DNA of 64,000 nucleotides. Source: Gemmatimonadota bacterium (GTDB taxonomy: Bacteria; Gemmatimonadota; Gemmatimonadetes; Longimicrobiales; Gaopeijiaceae). A program made the position numbers and the translations under genes. This document shows, piece by piece, positions 50,110-58,303 of the stretch. The stretch lies in NCBI GenBank assembly GCA_007121455.1, contig SKKN01000006.1, forward strand, positions 78,827 to 142,826, read 5' to 3'. Position 1 is the first letter of the stretch. Every line of letters starts with the position of its first letter. The notes under the pieces were generated by a model. That model ran no database searches, was not told where the DNA came from, and saw only the letters and a list, made by a program, of their open reading frames with translations.

Positions 50110-52715
50110 CTCCACCAGGACCCTCTGCGACGCGACGTACTTGGCGGAGGTCGATTGAGGGCTGGGGAAGCCGGAAGCGTGAAGTGAACTCTGGTCCCCT
50201 CCCCCAGTTCGCTTTCGGCCCAGATCTCTCCGCCATGTGCCTCCACGACTCCCGCGGCAATGGCGAGGCCGAGCCCCGAACCGCCGTATCTCCGTTCGGC
50301 TTGCCAGAAGCGTTCGAAGAGATGCGGCAGGTCGCTGTCCGCGATTCCTGGACCCGTATCCTCGACCGTGAAGACCACTGTGTCGCCCATGGTCCCGGTG
50401 CGGATCGTGACCTGCCCACCCGCCGGCGTGAAGCGGACCGCGTTGCTCAACAGGTTCGAGAACACCTGCATCACCCGGGCTCGGTCGGCTCTGAGCTGGG
50501 CGTCCTCGGGGCGGTGAACGATGAACCGGATGCCTTTCGCCTCAGCGGTAGCGCTATGGCCCTCTTCCACATCGCGGAGAAGCGTCACGAGGTCGAACGT
50601 CGACGGTTCGAGGCGGAGCTGACCTCCCTCGAGACGGGACACGTCCAGGAGATCTTCGATCAGCGCGACCATCCGATGAATCGTTCGGTCCAGAATGGCA
50701 AAGTGCTTCTGGCGCCGAGCCAGGTCGGTGTCTCCCTCCTCGAGGATGGAGATGAGCATGGAGATCGTGTGGAGCGGATCGCGCAGGTCATGGGATAGGA
50801 CCTCCATGAGCTCCTGTCGCACACGCACGGCCTCTCGAGCCTCTTCGTAGAGGTGGAGATTGTCGAGTGCGAGCGCCGCTCGGGAGGCGAGCTCGAGTGC
50901 GAGCGCCAGGTCGTCGGTATCATGGCGCCTGCCCGAGTCCGGCGTCGTGGCGAAGCCGATCGCTCCGATCATCCGCCCGCGGGCAGAAAGTGGGACGATC
51001 ATCCGGGATAGGGGGTGCAGTGCCTGCACGATGCGTAGACGGTTCTCGTCCCAGCCGGCTCCTTCGTACGCCCCCTCCGGGATCCCCGAGATGAGTTCGG
51101 GCTCTCCTGTGCGGATCACCGCACCCGCGCCCTGCTTATCGGCGAGATCGGGCGGGTCCAGACGCAGAAGTTTTTCCACCCACCCCTGTTTCTCCGGGAT
51201 CCGGTGAGCTCCGGCCACCCGGCGAACGCTCCCGTCGGGTTCCAGGTAGTAGGTGACGCAGTAGTCGGTCACCCGTTCGATTGCCAGGCTCGCCAGGTCC
51301 TGCATCGCCTCGTCCGGCTCGAGCGTGGAGGCCAGGAGGTCGCTGACTTCCGCGAGGAGCTCGAGGCGTGTGGCCGCTCGTTGGGCCTCGAGGCGCGCCT
51401 CCTCCGCTTCCTCGAAAAGGCGGGCGTTGTCCACTGCGAGCGCGGCCCGAGCTGCGAGCTTTTCCGCCACCTCGAGATCGGCTTCGCGGTAGCGACGGCC
51501 GGAATCGGTCGAGCTGAAGGTGACCGCCCCCAGCCTCTCGTCCCCTGCGGTGAGTGGGACAATCAAGGAGGAGCGGAACCGGAGACGTTCCAGCCCGGCG
51601 AGATGGTCCGAATCGCGGGCCGCCGCCTTCAACAGCTCGGGGGTGATTTTCGGCAGGAGTCCCGGCTTTCCGGAGCGGATGGCCGCTTGCACCCCGTGTT
51701 GGAACTCGGGTTCGGGCGGATGGCGACGCTGGACCTCGAGCAGGGCTTCCCGTTCCGTCGGGTCCTGGTGCGTGAGGTCCAGGACGTCGAGCTTCCCCTC
51801 CTCGTCCAGGAGGAACACCGTGCAGCAGTCGGCCATTTCCGGAACAGCGAGCGCAGCCACTTTGCGAAGCGCCTCCTCGGGATCGAGGCGGTAGCCGAAG
51901 ACTCGTCCCGCTTCGGCGAGGAAGCGGGCGTTCGCCTCGTCATGCTTTCGGTCCGTGATGTCCGAGCAGACCCCGAGCATGCGGACGGCCGTCCCCTCGG
52001 TATCCCGTTCGATCCGGCCACGGGTCTCGAGCCACCGGATTTCACCGTCCTGGCGGTGGATCCGATACTGCAGTCCGTATTCCGAATCCGTGTTCGAAAG
52101 AGCTGCCCCGACTCCGCGGATCACCCGTTCTTCGTCGTCCCGGTGGAGTGCCGCGCGGAACTCGTCGATATTGCCACTGAACGCTTCCGGCTCGATTCCG
52201 TGGCGTCCCCCCGACCAGCGGATCTCGCCGGTCGCGACGTTCCATTCCCAGGTGCCGAACCCCCCCGCCTCGAGCGCCAGGCGGAGACGCTCCTCACTTT
52301 CGCGAAGCCTTCGTTCCCGTTGCTCGACCTCCTCCTCATCGGGTGCAGTTCGAGAAATGCCGATCATCCCTCGAGGGCTCCCGCTGGGGTCGAGCAGCGG
52401 GGTGGTCATAGCATGGAGCCAGAGGGTCGAGCCGTCCTCGTGACGGACCTGGAACGTGCCCGACCAGGGCTCACTCGCTCGGAGGGAGTCCATGATCGCA
52501 GCAGCGGCCAGGCCGCCGCTTTCGGTCGCGGGCTGGAGGTCCAGGATGGCACGGCCCATGACGTCTTCCCGGCTCCTCCCGCAGAGACGCTCCGCTTCTC
52601 GATTCCAGAAGGAGATCCGCCCCTCCAGGTCGGTGACGATGACCGCTCCTCCCATGGACTCGAGGAGCGAAACGTCGCCCTCGTTGGAAGGGTCGAGCTT
52701 CTGGAAAGAACCCAT
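50085..52715 (-). CDS. PAS/GAF hybrid sensor histidine kinase
   Basis: 876 residues from ATG 52715 (AAGGG upstream; ATG 52733 is an alternative). Two PAS domains (about 20-130, 150-265), two GAF domains (about 280-435, 455-620), HisKA with LSHDLRDPLHTISM (phospho-His) and HATPase (NLLSNAV N-box, DTGPGIADSD, GSGLGLAIA). No TM and no receiver domain. Its 3' end runs antisense into tRNA-Lys; the TAG comes from the T-arm. No response regulator is adjacent, so the partner must be elsewhere. Confidence 0.9.
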   Translation of the reverse strand: MGSFQKLDPSNEGDVSLLESMGGAVIVTDLEGRISFWNREAERLCGRSREDVMGRAILDLQPATESGGLAAAAIMDSLRASEPWSGTFQVRHEDGSTLWLHAMTTPLLDPSGSPRGMIGISRTAPDEEEVEQRERRLRESEERLRLALEAGGFGTWEWNVATGEIRWSGGRHGIEPEAFSGNIDEFRAALHRDDEERVIRGVGAALSNTDSEYGLQYRIHRQDGEIRWLETRGRIERDTEGTAVRMLGVCSDITDRKHDEANARFLAEAGRVFGYRLDPEEALRKVAALAVPEMADCCTVFLLDEEGKLDVLDLTHQDPTEREALLEVQRRHPPEPEFQHGVQAAIRSGKPGLLPKITPELLKAAARDSDHLAGLERLRFRSSLIVPLTAGDERLGAVTFSSTDSGRRYREADLEVAEKLAARAALAVDNARLFEEAEEARLEAQRAATRLELLAEVSDLLASTLEPDEAMQDLASLAIERVTDYCVTYYLEPDGSVRRVAGAHRIPEKQGWVEKLLRLDPPDLADKQGAGAVIRTGEPELISGIPEGAYEGAGWDENRLRIVQALHPLSRMIVPLSARGRMIGAIGFATTPDSGRRHDTDDLALALELASRAALALDNLHLYEEAREAVRVRQELMEVLSHDLRDPLHTISMLISILEEGDTDLARRQKHFAILDRTIHRMVALIEDLLDVSRLEGGQLRLEPSTFDLVTLLRDVEEGHSATAEAKGIRFIVHRPEDAQLRADRARVMQVFSNLLSNAVRFTPAGGQVTIRTGTMGDTVVFTVEDTGPGIADSDLPHLFERFWQAERRYGGSGLGLAIAAGVVEAHGGEIWAESELGEGTRVHFTLPASPALNRPPPSTSRRRGSWWSAPPRNRT

Positions 52716-52876
52716 CACGGCCCTTGGTTCCATGGACGAGCGCCCGTGGCGCAGGGCCTTCCGTGGATCGCCCGAACTGGTGAGCGGGGCGGAAGGAGAA
52801 GTAGAGAGGAAACGGCCCGGACGCGGCCTCCTCCCGTGTACTCATGATAAGACGGATTGGGTTTGGAAGGCAACGC

Positions 52877-53629
52877 TCAGGTGAGCTGATCCGTGGGCCG
52901 GACGAGGATCTCGTTCACGTTCACATGCTGGGGTGCGGAGAGGGCGAAGTGGATCGCCCTCGCGACGTCTCGTGGCTCCAGCTTCCGCCGATTCTGCCAT
53001 CCCGCATCGAAGCGGTCATGGATCACCTCCGAGGGAATGTGATCCATGAGCTCGGTGTCCACGACGCCGGGCTGGATGTCGGTGACGCGGATGCCGTATT
53101 CTCCCGAAAGCTCGAGCTGTATTCCGCCGGTGAGCGCGCGGACAGCGAACTTCGTAGCGGAGTATACGGTGCCTCCCGAGAGTGGCCTCCGGCCTGCCAG
53201 GGACCCGACGTTCACGATGTGCCCAGCTCGACGCTCCAACATTTCGGGCAGCACGGCACCCAGGGCGTAGAGGACTCCCTTCACATTTACATCGACCATC
53301 CGCTCCCAGTCCTCCGTCCGGAGCTCGGCCAGCGGAGAGAGCGGCATCACGCCGGCGTTGTTCACGAGGACGTCCACCGGACCGAGCGCCTCGCGGGTGG
53401 TGCCCACGAGCGCCTCGACCTCCACCCGGTTCGAGACATCCGTCGGAACGGCGAGGGCCTCTCCACCCGAGTCGCGGATTTCCTCCGCGAGCGCCTCGAT
53501 CCGCTCCCGGCGGCGGGCCGCCAGCGCAACGCGGGCTCCTTCTTCAGCGAGGAGAAGGCTCGCAGCCCGGCCGATTCCGCTGGAGGCTCCGGTAATGATG
53601 ATCGTCTGGTCCTCTAAGCTCCTGCTCAT
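52877..53629 (-). CDS. SDR family oxidoreductase
   Basis: 250 residues, TGASSGIG, catalytic Ser in NVGSLAG, YSATK. GVVDTELMDHIPSEVI near the end resembles the NADP-dependent YdfG-like serine/3-hydroxy acid group. ATG 53629 has a perfect GGGGAGGGAAG upstream; longer frames are shadows. Confidence 0.88.
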   Translation of the reverse strand: MSRSLEDQTIIITGASSGIGRAASLLLAEEGARVALAARRRERIEALAEEIRDSGGEALAVPTDVSNRVEVEALVGTTREALGPVDVLVNNAGVMPLSPLAELRTEDWERMVDVNVKGVLYALGAVLPEMLERRAGHIVNVGSLAGRRPLSGGTVYSATKFAVRALTGGIQLELSGEYGIRVTDIQPGVVDTELMDHIPSEVIHDRFDAGWQNRRKLEPRDVARAIHFALSAPQHVNVNEILVRPTDQLT

Positions 53630-53734
53630 CTTCCCTCCCCTGATGACGAGTGTCCCGAATCGGAGGAGGGTAGGGGTGGCAGAGCCGGGGAACAACTTCG
53701 TGCCGACCGGCCGGCCCGGCGACACCGCCGGCGA

Positions 53735-54013
53735 TCAATACTGTCGCCCACCCGCGATCAGTCCGACGAGGAGGACGAAGACGGTAGCTCCGATGATCGA
53801 CCACACGACCGGGAAGGCCTGACCTCCCACCTGAACAGCAAAGAGCTCGGGTACCCCGAGGGTTCTCGCCATCCAGGTGCCGATCAACGCTCCGATGAAG
53901 CCGAGGGCCACGGACACGAGACAGCCCCCGCGAGTGAAGCCCGCGATCGCCTGCCCCACCGACCCGCAGATCCCCGCGATGAGCAGGAGCAGCAGGAGTT
54001 CCAGGATCGTCAA
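53735..54013 (-). CDS. GlsB/YeaQ/YmgE family stress-response membrane protein
   Basis: 92 residues, three hydrophobic helices with ALGFIGALIG and IIGATVFVLLVGLIAGG, typical of this transglycosylase-associated family. TTG start (54013) with GAGGTG upstream; the start overlaps the porin stop by four bases (TTGA). Confidence 0.85.
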   Translation of the reverse strand: MTILELLLLLLIAGICGSVGQAIAGFTRGGCLVSVALGFIGALIGTWMARTLGVPELFAVQVGGQAFPVVWSIIGATVFVLLVGLIAGGRQY

Positions 54014-54528
54014 GGCACCTCAGCGTTTCCGTTCCCCACGGGGACGCTCAGTCCGAGCGTGAGTACGAGTTGATCCGCATCCGAGAAGACGAAGCGAAGC
54101 TCGCCGAATGGGCGCATCCCGTTGTCCATGTCCATGAAGGCCCCCCCGAGCGCGTTCAGGCCCACTTCCGAGGTGGATGCGGTGCCGAACCCAAGACCCG
54201 GGACATCGACGCTCAGGCTCGAGTAGTTGATTCCGGCTCCGACGTACGGAGTCACATCCGCTGCGACCTCGAAACGGTAGTGCCCGTTGATGTTCAGGTC
54301 CCAGAACGTGACGTCCTCGCCCGGAAAATGATAGGTGAAGCTGGCCCAGCCGGCAATTTCGTCCGTGACCAGGTAGGTGCCATGGACCCCCACGCCAAGC
54401 TCACTGAAGTCCTCCGATCCATAGCTCAAGTGGGCACCGGCGTGGATCTCCTGGGCGGCGCCGGCGTTCGCATCGAAAAGACCGACGAGGAGCGTGAGGA
54501 CGACGGCTGAGGCTGCTCTCTGGTTCAT
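54010..54528 (-). CDS. Outer-membrane beta-barrel protein
   Basis: 172 residues. Signal peptide to about residue 25 (GAAQ), then about eight amphipathic strands (AGAHLSYGSEDFSELGVGVHG, WASFTYHFPGEDVTFWDLN, YVGAGINYSSLSVD, FGELRFVFSD), as in small OmpA/opacity-type barrels. AAAGGAT precedes the ATG. Coupled to the YeaQ-like gene downstream. Confidence 0.82.
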   Translation of the reverse strand: MNQRAASAVVLTLLVGLFDANAGAAQEIHAGAHLSYGSEDFSELGVGVHGTYLVTDEIAGWASFTYHFPGEDVTFWDLNINGHYRFEVAADVTPYVGAGINYSSLSVDVPGLGFGTASTSEVGLNALGGAFMDMDNGMRPFGELRFVFSDADQLVLTLGLSVPVGNGNAEVP

Positions 54529-54583
54529 GGTATCCTTTGGCTGTGAGAGTGTGGTGTGAATCGTCCGGGCATCGGGATGACCG

Positions 54584-55036
54584 TCACCGGACCAATCGGT
54601 AGACGCCGACCCCGATCGCCGCCGCTCCGCCCACCATCACGAGCTGTCCTGCCGTGCCTTCGATGAGTGACCCCGTGAACAGGAGGGTGGCCCCCGCCGC
54701 GATGAGCGCCACGCCCTCCGGGCTTCGCTGCGGGATGTCCCCTGCGGCATCGGAAAGCGACTTGCCCGAGCGGGTCGGATTTCTGACGGACCGGACCTCA
54801 TAGCTTCCGGGTGCTTGCATCGCCCGCCCTCGTGTGAGACTCGAACGAGGCGCGTGGGGAACGAGGAGGTGCACGTGCACGGAATCGCGGGCCTGCGCCG
54901 AGGAGGGGAAGGGCACCAGCTTTCGGTTTACGGACTGGGTCGAGTCGTGGCTTTGAGCGGCTAGCGGGACCGCTCCGGTGAGGACGGCGATCCCAATGGC
55001 GATGATCCGACCCCACGTAGCGCTCCATTCGGCCAT
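54584..55036 (-). CDS. Hypothetical exported protein
   Basis: 150 residues. N-terminal signal (IIAIGIAVLTGAVPLAAQ), polar middle, C-terminal hydrophobic helices (GVALIAAGATLLFTG, GQLVMVGGAAAIGVGVY). It may be a small barrel-associated or envelope protein. Not recognised; it sits upstream of the porin on the same strand. Confidence 0.55.
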   Translation of the reverse strand: MAEWSATWGRIIAIGIAVLTGAVPLAAQSHDSTQSVNRKLVPFPSSAQARDSVHVHLLVPHAPRSSLTRGRAMQAPGSYEVRSVRNPTRSGKSLSDAAGDIPQRSPEGVALIAAGATLLFTGSLIEGTAGQLVMVGGAAAIGVGVYRLVR

Positions 55037-55330
55037 CCTGGGTCCAGTGCTGAGAGAGTCCCTGAGTACGAGGGTTCAGGCGGACCTCCCCGTGCTCCAG
55101 ACGCTCCGGGGCAGAGCCCGGCCCTGCCGAAGCTCGTTCGCAAGATTTGCGCCGAGGAGGTGCCGGAAGGCAGCGGCTCCCCGGAGCGGCTCAAAGGGTA
55201 GGGTTCGCCGGTACGAAGAGCGCCCGGGCTGGGCAAGGCCGGTAGGTCGAGGTGGTCGGTGGGGGCGCGTTGCGGCGCCTTGTGGAGTGAGGGCAGCACT
55301 CGCGCCGGGTGCGGGTTCGGAGCCTCCGGA
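55037..55330. other. Gap of about 294 bases without a gene
   Basis: All open frames are Pro/Arg/Gly shadows. I see no promoter, tRNA or terminator of confidence; it may hold the promoter for the gene at 55036. Confidence 0.45.
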
Positions 55331-56263
55331 TCAGGAGGTGGGGCGTATCCGTTCCCCCGCCTCACCCCCCGGGGGAGAGTCGATGCGGAGTGGACCCTTC
55401 ACGTGGAGGTCTCGCTGGGGGAAGGGAATTTCGATGTCGTGTTCCTCGAACGCGTCCCAGAGGGAGAAGTAGATCTCGCTCCGGAAGATCCCGGGACGAT
55501 GCGCACGCTCGATCGTCCAGACCATGAGCTCGAAGTCGAGGCTGCTGTCTCCGAATCCTACGAATCGAAGGGCGGGCGGGGGCTTCTTCATCGCGGACGG
55601 GTGCGCCCGAGCGACTTCCAGGGAGACCCGCTCCACCAACCGAACGTCGCTCCCGTAGCTCACCCCGAAGGGGACGCGGATCCTGATCTTGGGATCGCCG
55701 TGGCTCAGATTGACGACCCTACTCGAGATGAACTCGGAGTTGGGCACGATGATGACGATGTTGTCATTCGTCCTGATGCTCGTGCTGCGTGCTCCGATCC
55801 GCACCACGTCCGCCTCGGTATCGCCGACCACGACCCGGTCCCCGATCTGGATCGGCCGCTCCGCGAGGATGATCAGACCGCTGACGAAGTTGTTGACGAT
55901 GTTCTGGAGCCCGAAGCCGAGGCCGAGCCCCAGGGCACCCGCGACCACGGCGAGCGAGGTCAGGTCGAAGCCGAGCACCTGGAGGGCCATGAGGAAGCCG
56001 ACCAGGAGGACGATGTGCCCACCGGCGCGGGAGATGGATTCCTGGAGACCGGAGTCGAACCGGGTCCATCTCCGCAGTTGGCGCCGGAGGACGCGGCGGG
56101 AAAGGCGTGAGACCACACCGATGACGATGAGGAGTATGACGAACTGGAGCATCATCGCCAGGGAGACCGGGGTGTCCCCCACGTGAAACAGGGGCTCCCG
56201 GAACACCTCGAGGGCTGTTCGCCAATCCGTCAGGGCGATGTCTTCCACAAGTCCTCCACTCAT
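55331..56263 (-). CDS. MscS-family mechanosensitive channel
   Basis: 310 residues. Pore helix region GALGLGLGFGLQNIVNNFVSGLIILAE (Gly-rich TM3), then the beta domain RPIQIGDRV and IVIIVPNSEFISSRVVNLS. Opens under membrane tension to release solutes. The start ATG 56263 follows three N-terminal helices; an upstream ATG (56380) gives an Arg-rich leader. Confidence 0.92.
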   Translation of the reverse strand: MSGGLVEDIALTDWRTALEVFREPLFHVGDTPVSLAMMLQFVILLIVIGVVSRLSRRVLRRQLRRWTRFDSGLQESISRAGGHIVLLVGFLMALQVLGFDLTSLAVVAGALGLGLGFGLQNIVNNFVSGLIILAERPIQIGDRVVVGDTEADVVRIGARSTSIRTNDNIVIIVPNSEFISSRVVNLSHGDPKIRIRVPFGVSYGSDVRLVERVSLEVARAHPSAMKKPPPALRFVGFGDSSLDFELMVWTIERAHRPGIFRSEIYFSLWDAFEEHDIEIPFPQRDLHVKGPLRIDSPPGGEAGERIRPTS

Positions 56264-56409
56264 GATTGTCGGCGACCGCCTCGCCGATGCCTCGACCGCC
56301 CCACGTCCCGCCGACAGCGAATCTCGCCCATGCGCACCACCCTGGACAACCCGTCCGGACTGGCCGGCGCCCCTCGCCACCTCCGCAGCTACAGGGGGTA
56401 GAGAAGCGC

Positions 56410-58251
56410 ATGTCGTCCTCCTCCCATCACTCCAGGACCCGGAAGGTCCCGCTCTCCAGCGTTCGTCGGGAGGCGCGCGAGCTCCTTTGGAGGCACCGGG
56501 GAACCCTCCTCGCCGGGTTCGCCCTCATGATCGTGAACCGTGCGGCGGGCTTCGTGCTTCCCGCCTCTTCCAAGTTCCTCATCGACGACGTGCTCGGCGA
56601 AGGACGGGGAGAGCTCCTGATCCCGCTGGCGGTCGCGGTGGGGGTGGCCACGGTCATCCAGGCGACCACGGCCTTCGGGCTCTCTCAGGTGGTGAGCGTC
56701 GCGGGCCAGAGGGCGATCGCCGACATGAGGCGGAGGGTCCAGGCCCACCTCCTCCGGATGCCCACCTCGTACTTCGACCGGACCCGGAGCGGCGTGCTGC
56801 TGGCGCGTGTGATGGAGGATGCGGATGGTATCCGAAACCTGATCGGGACCGGAATCGTCCACCTCATCGGCGGGCTTTTCACTGCGACCGTGGCATTGGT
56901 CGTGCTCTTCTGGCTGAACTGGGAGCTCACCGCCGCCGTCCTTGTGCTCCTCCTCCTTTTCGCCGGAACGATGTCGTACGCCTTCCGCCGTCTCCGGCCG
57001 ATCTTCCGTGAGCGCTACGAACTGACCTCCCAGGTCACGGGGCGTCTGAGCGAAGCGCTGTCCGGCGTTCGGACTTTGAAGGTCTACACGGCGGAGAAGC
57101 GGGAGGAGCGGGTCTTCACGAAAGGGGTCTTCGGCCTCTTCCGGAAGGTCGCGACGACGATCACGGGGAGCAGCGCGGTCACGGCCGTCTCCACCGTGAT
57201 CGTCGGAGCGATCGGGGTGCTCATCATGGTCATCGGAGGGCGGGCGATCTTTGCGGGAACGATGACGCTCGGCGACCTCGTGATGTACATTTTCTTCGTC
57301 GGTCTCATGGTGGCTCCGCTGGTCCAGATCTCGGGGATCGGAACGCAGATCACGGATGCGTTCGCGGGGCTGGATCGGATCCGGGAGATCCTGGCGCTCC
57401 CCACGGAGGAGGACGGGCCCGGAGAGCGGGTGTCCGTGGGTCCGCTCCGGGGTGCCGTCACCTTCGAGGATGTGTGGTTCGAGTACGAGCCCGACACGCC
57501 GGTCCTGCGCGACGTGTCCTTCCGGGCTCCAGCGGGGACGACCACGGCGCTCGTGGGGCCGTCGGGGTCGGGGAAGTCCACGCTCGCTTCCCTGGTTCTC
57601 GCCTTCGCCTCTCCCACGAAGGGCCGGGTGACGGTCGATGGGTTCGACCTCTCGGAGGTCCGACTCAAGGAGTACCGCGCGCAGATCGGCGTCGTCCTCC
57701 AGGACAACTTCCTCTTCGACGGTACGATCGGAGAGAACATCGCGTTTTCCCGCCCTTCCGCGAGCGCGGAGGAGATCCGGGAAGCTGCGCGGATCGCGAA
57801 CGCGGATCTCTTCATCGAAGGTTTCGCGGGGAGGTACGACACGATCGTGGGGGAACGGGGGGTGAAGCTCTCAGGCGGTCAGCGGCAGCGGATCGCAATC
57901 GCGCGCGCGATCCTCGCCGACCCACGGATTCTCGTCCTGGACGAAGCGACCTCTTCCCTCGACAGCGAATCCGAGGCGCTGATCCGGGAAGGCCTCCAGG
58001 CCCTGCGTCGCGGTCGAACGACCTTCGTGATCGCGCACCGGCTCTCCACGATCGTCGCTGCCGACCAGATCCTGGTCCTCGAGGAGGGGCGCATCGTAGA
58101 GCGGGGAGTGCATGCGGAGCTTCGCTGGGCCGGTGGCCTGTACCAGCGGCTGTACGAGATGCAGCACCGGGTGGAGGTCGACGCCTTCGTGAACCCGGGA
58201 GAGGAGATGCTCGATCCGGATGCGGAGAGCCGCGGTCGCCCGGTTTCCTGA
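56410..58251 (+). CDS. ABC exporter, fused permease and ATPase (MsbA/LmrA type)
   Basis: 613 residues. Six-helix TM domain (about 20-330), then ATPase: Walker A GPSGSGKSTL, Q-loop QDNFLFDGT, signature LSGGQRQRIAIARA, Walker B ILVLDEATSSLD, switch His in IAHRLS. A half-transporter that must dimerise; candidate for lipid or drug export. Start is ATG 56410, in the divergent gap with mscS. Confidence 0.94.
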   Translation: MSSSSHHSRTRKVPLSSVRREARELLWRHRGTLLAGFALMIVNRAAGFVLPASSKFLIDDVLGEGRGELLIPLAVAVGVATVIQATTAFGLSQVVSVAGQRAIADMRRRVQAHLLRMPTSYFDRTRSGVLLARVMEDADGIRNLIGTGIVHLIGGLFTATVALVVLFWLNWELTAAVLVLLLLFAGTMSYAFRRLRPIFRERYELTSQVTGRLSEALSGVRTLKVYTAEKREERVFTKGVFGLFRKVATTITGSSAVTAVSTVIVGAIGVLIMVIGGRAIFAGTMTLGDLVMYIFFVGLMVAPLVQISGIGTQITDAFAGLDRIREILALPTEEDGPGERVSVGPLRGAVTFEDVWFEYEPDTPVLRDVSFRAPAGTTTALVGPSGSGKSTLASLVLAFASPTKGRVTVDGFDLSEVRLKEYRAQIGVVLQDNFLFDGTIGENIAFSRPSASAEEIREAARIANADLFIEGFAGRYDTIVGERGVKLSGGQRQRIAIARAILADPRILVLDEATSSLDSESEALIREGLQALRRGRTTFVIAHRLSTIVAADQILVLEEGRIVERGVHAELRWAGGLYQRLYEMQHRVEVDAFVNPGEEMLDPDAESRGRPVS

Positions 58252-58303
58252 TCCGGTCCGGCCGCGCGCGACCCTCCGAACGAACGGAGTCCGGTTCCGG
58301 AGG

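Noticed and set aside
55259..56110. 283-codon plus-strand frame
   Set aside because: Antisense to mscS with Glu/Asp/Pro-rich translation and no domain.
58274..58289. Terminator between the ABC exporter and metalloprotease
   Set aside because: CTCCG/CGGAG is only 5 bp with a 6-base loop and no T-run.
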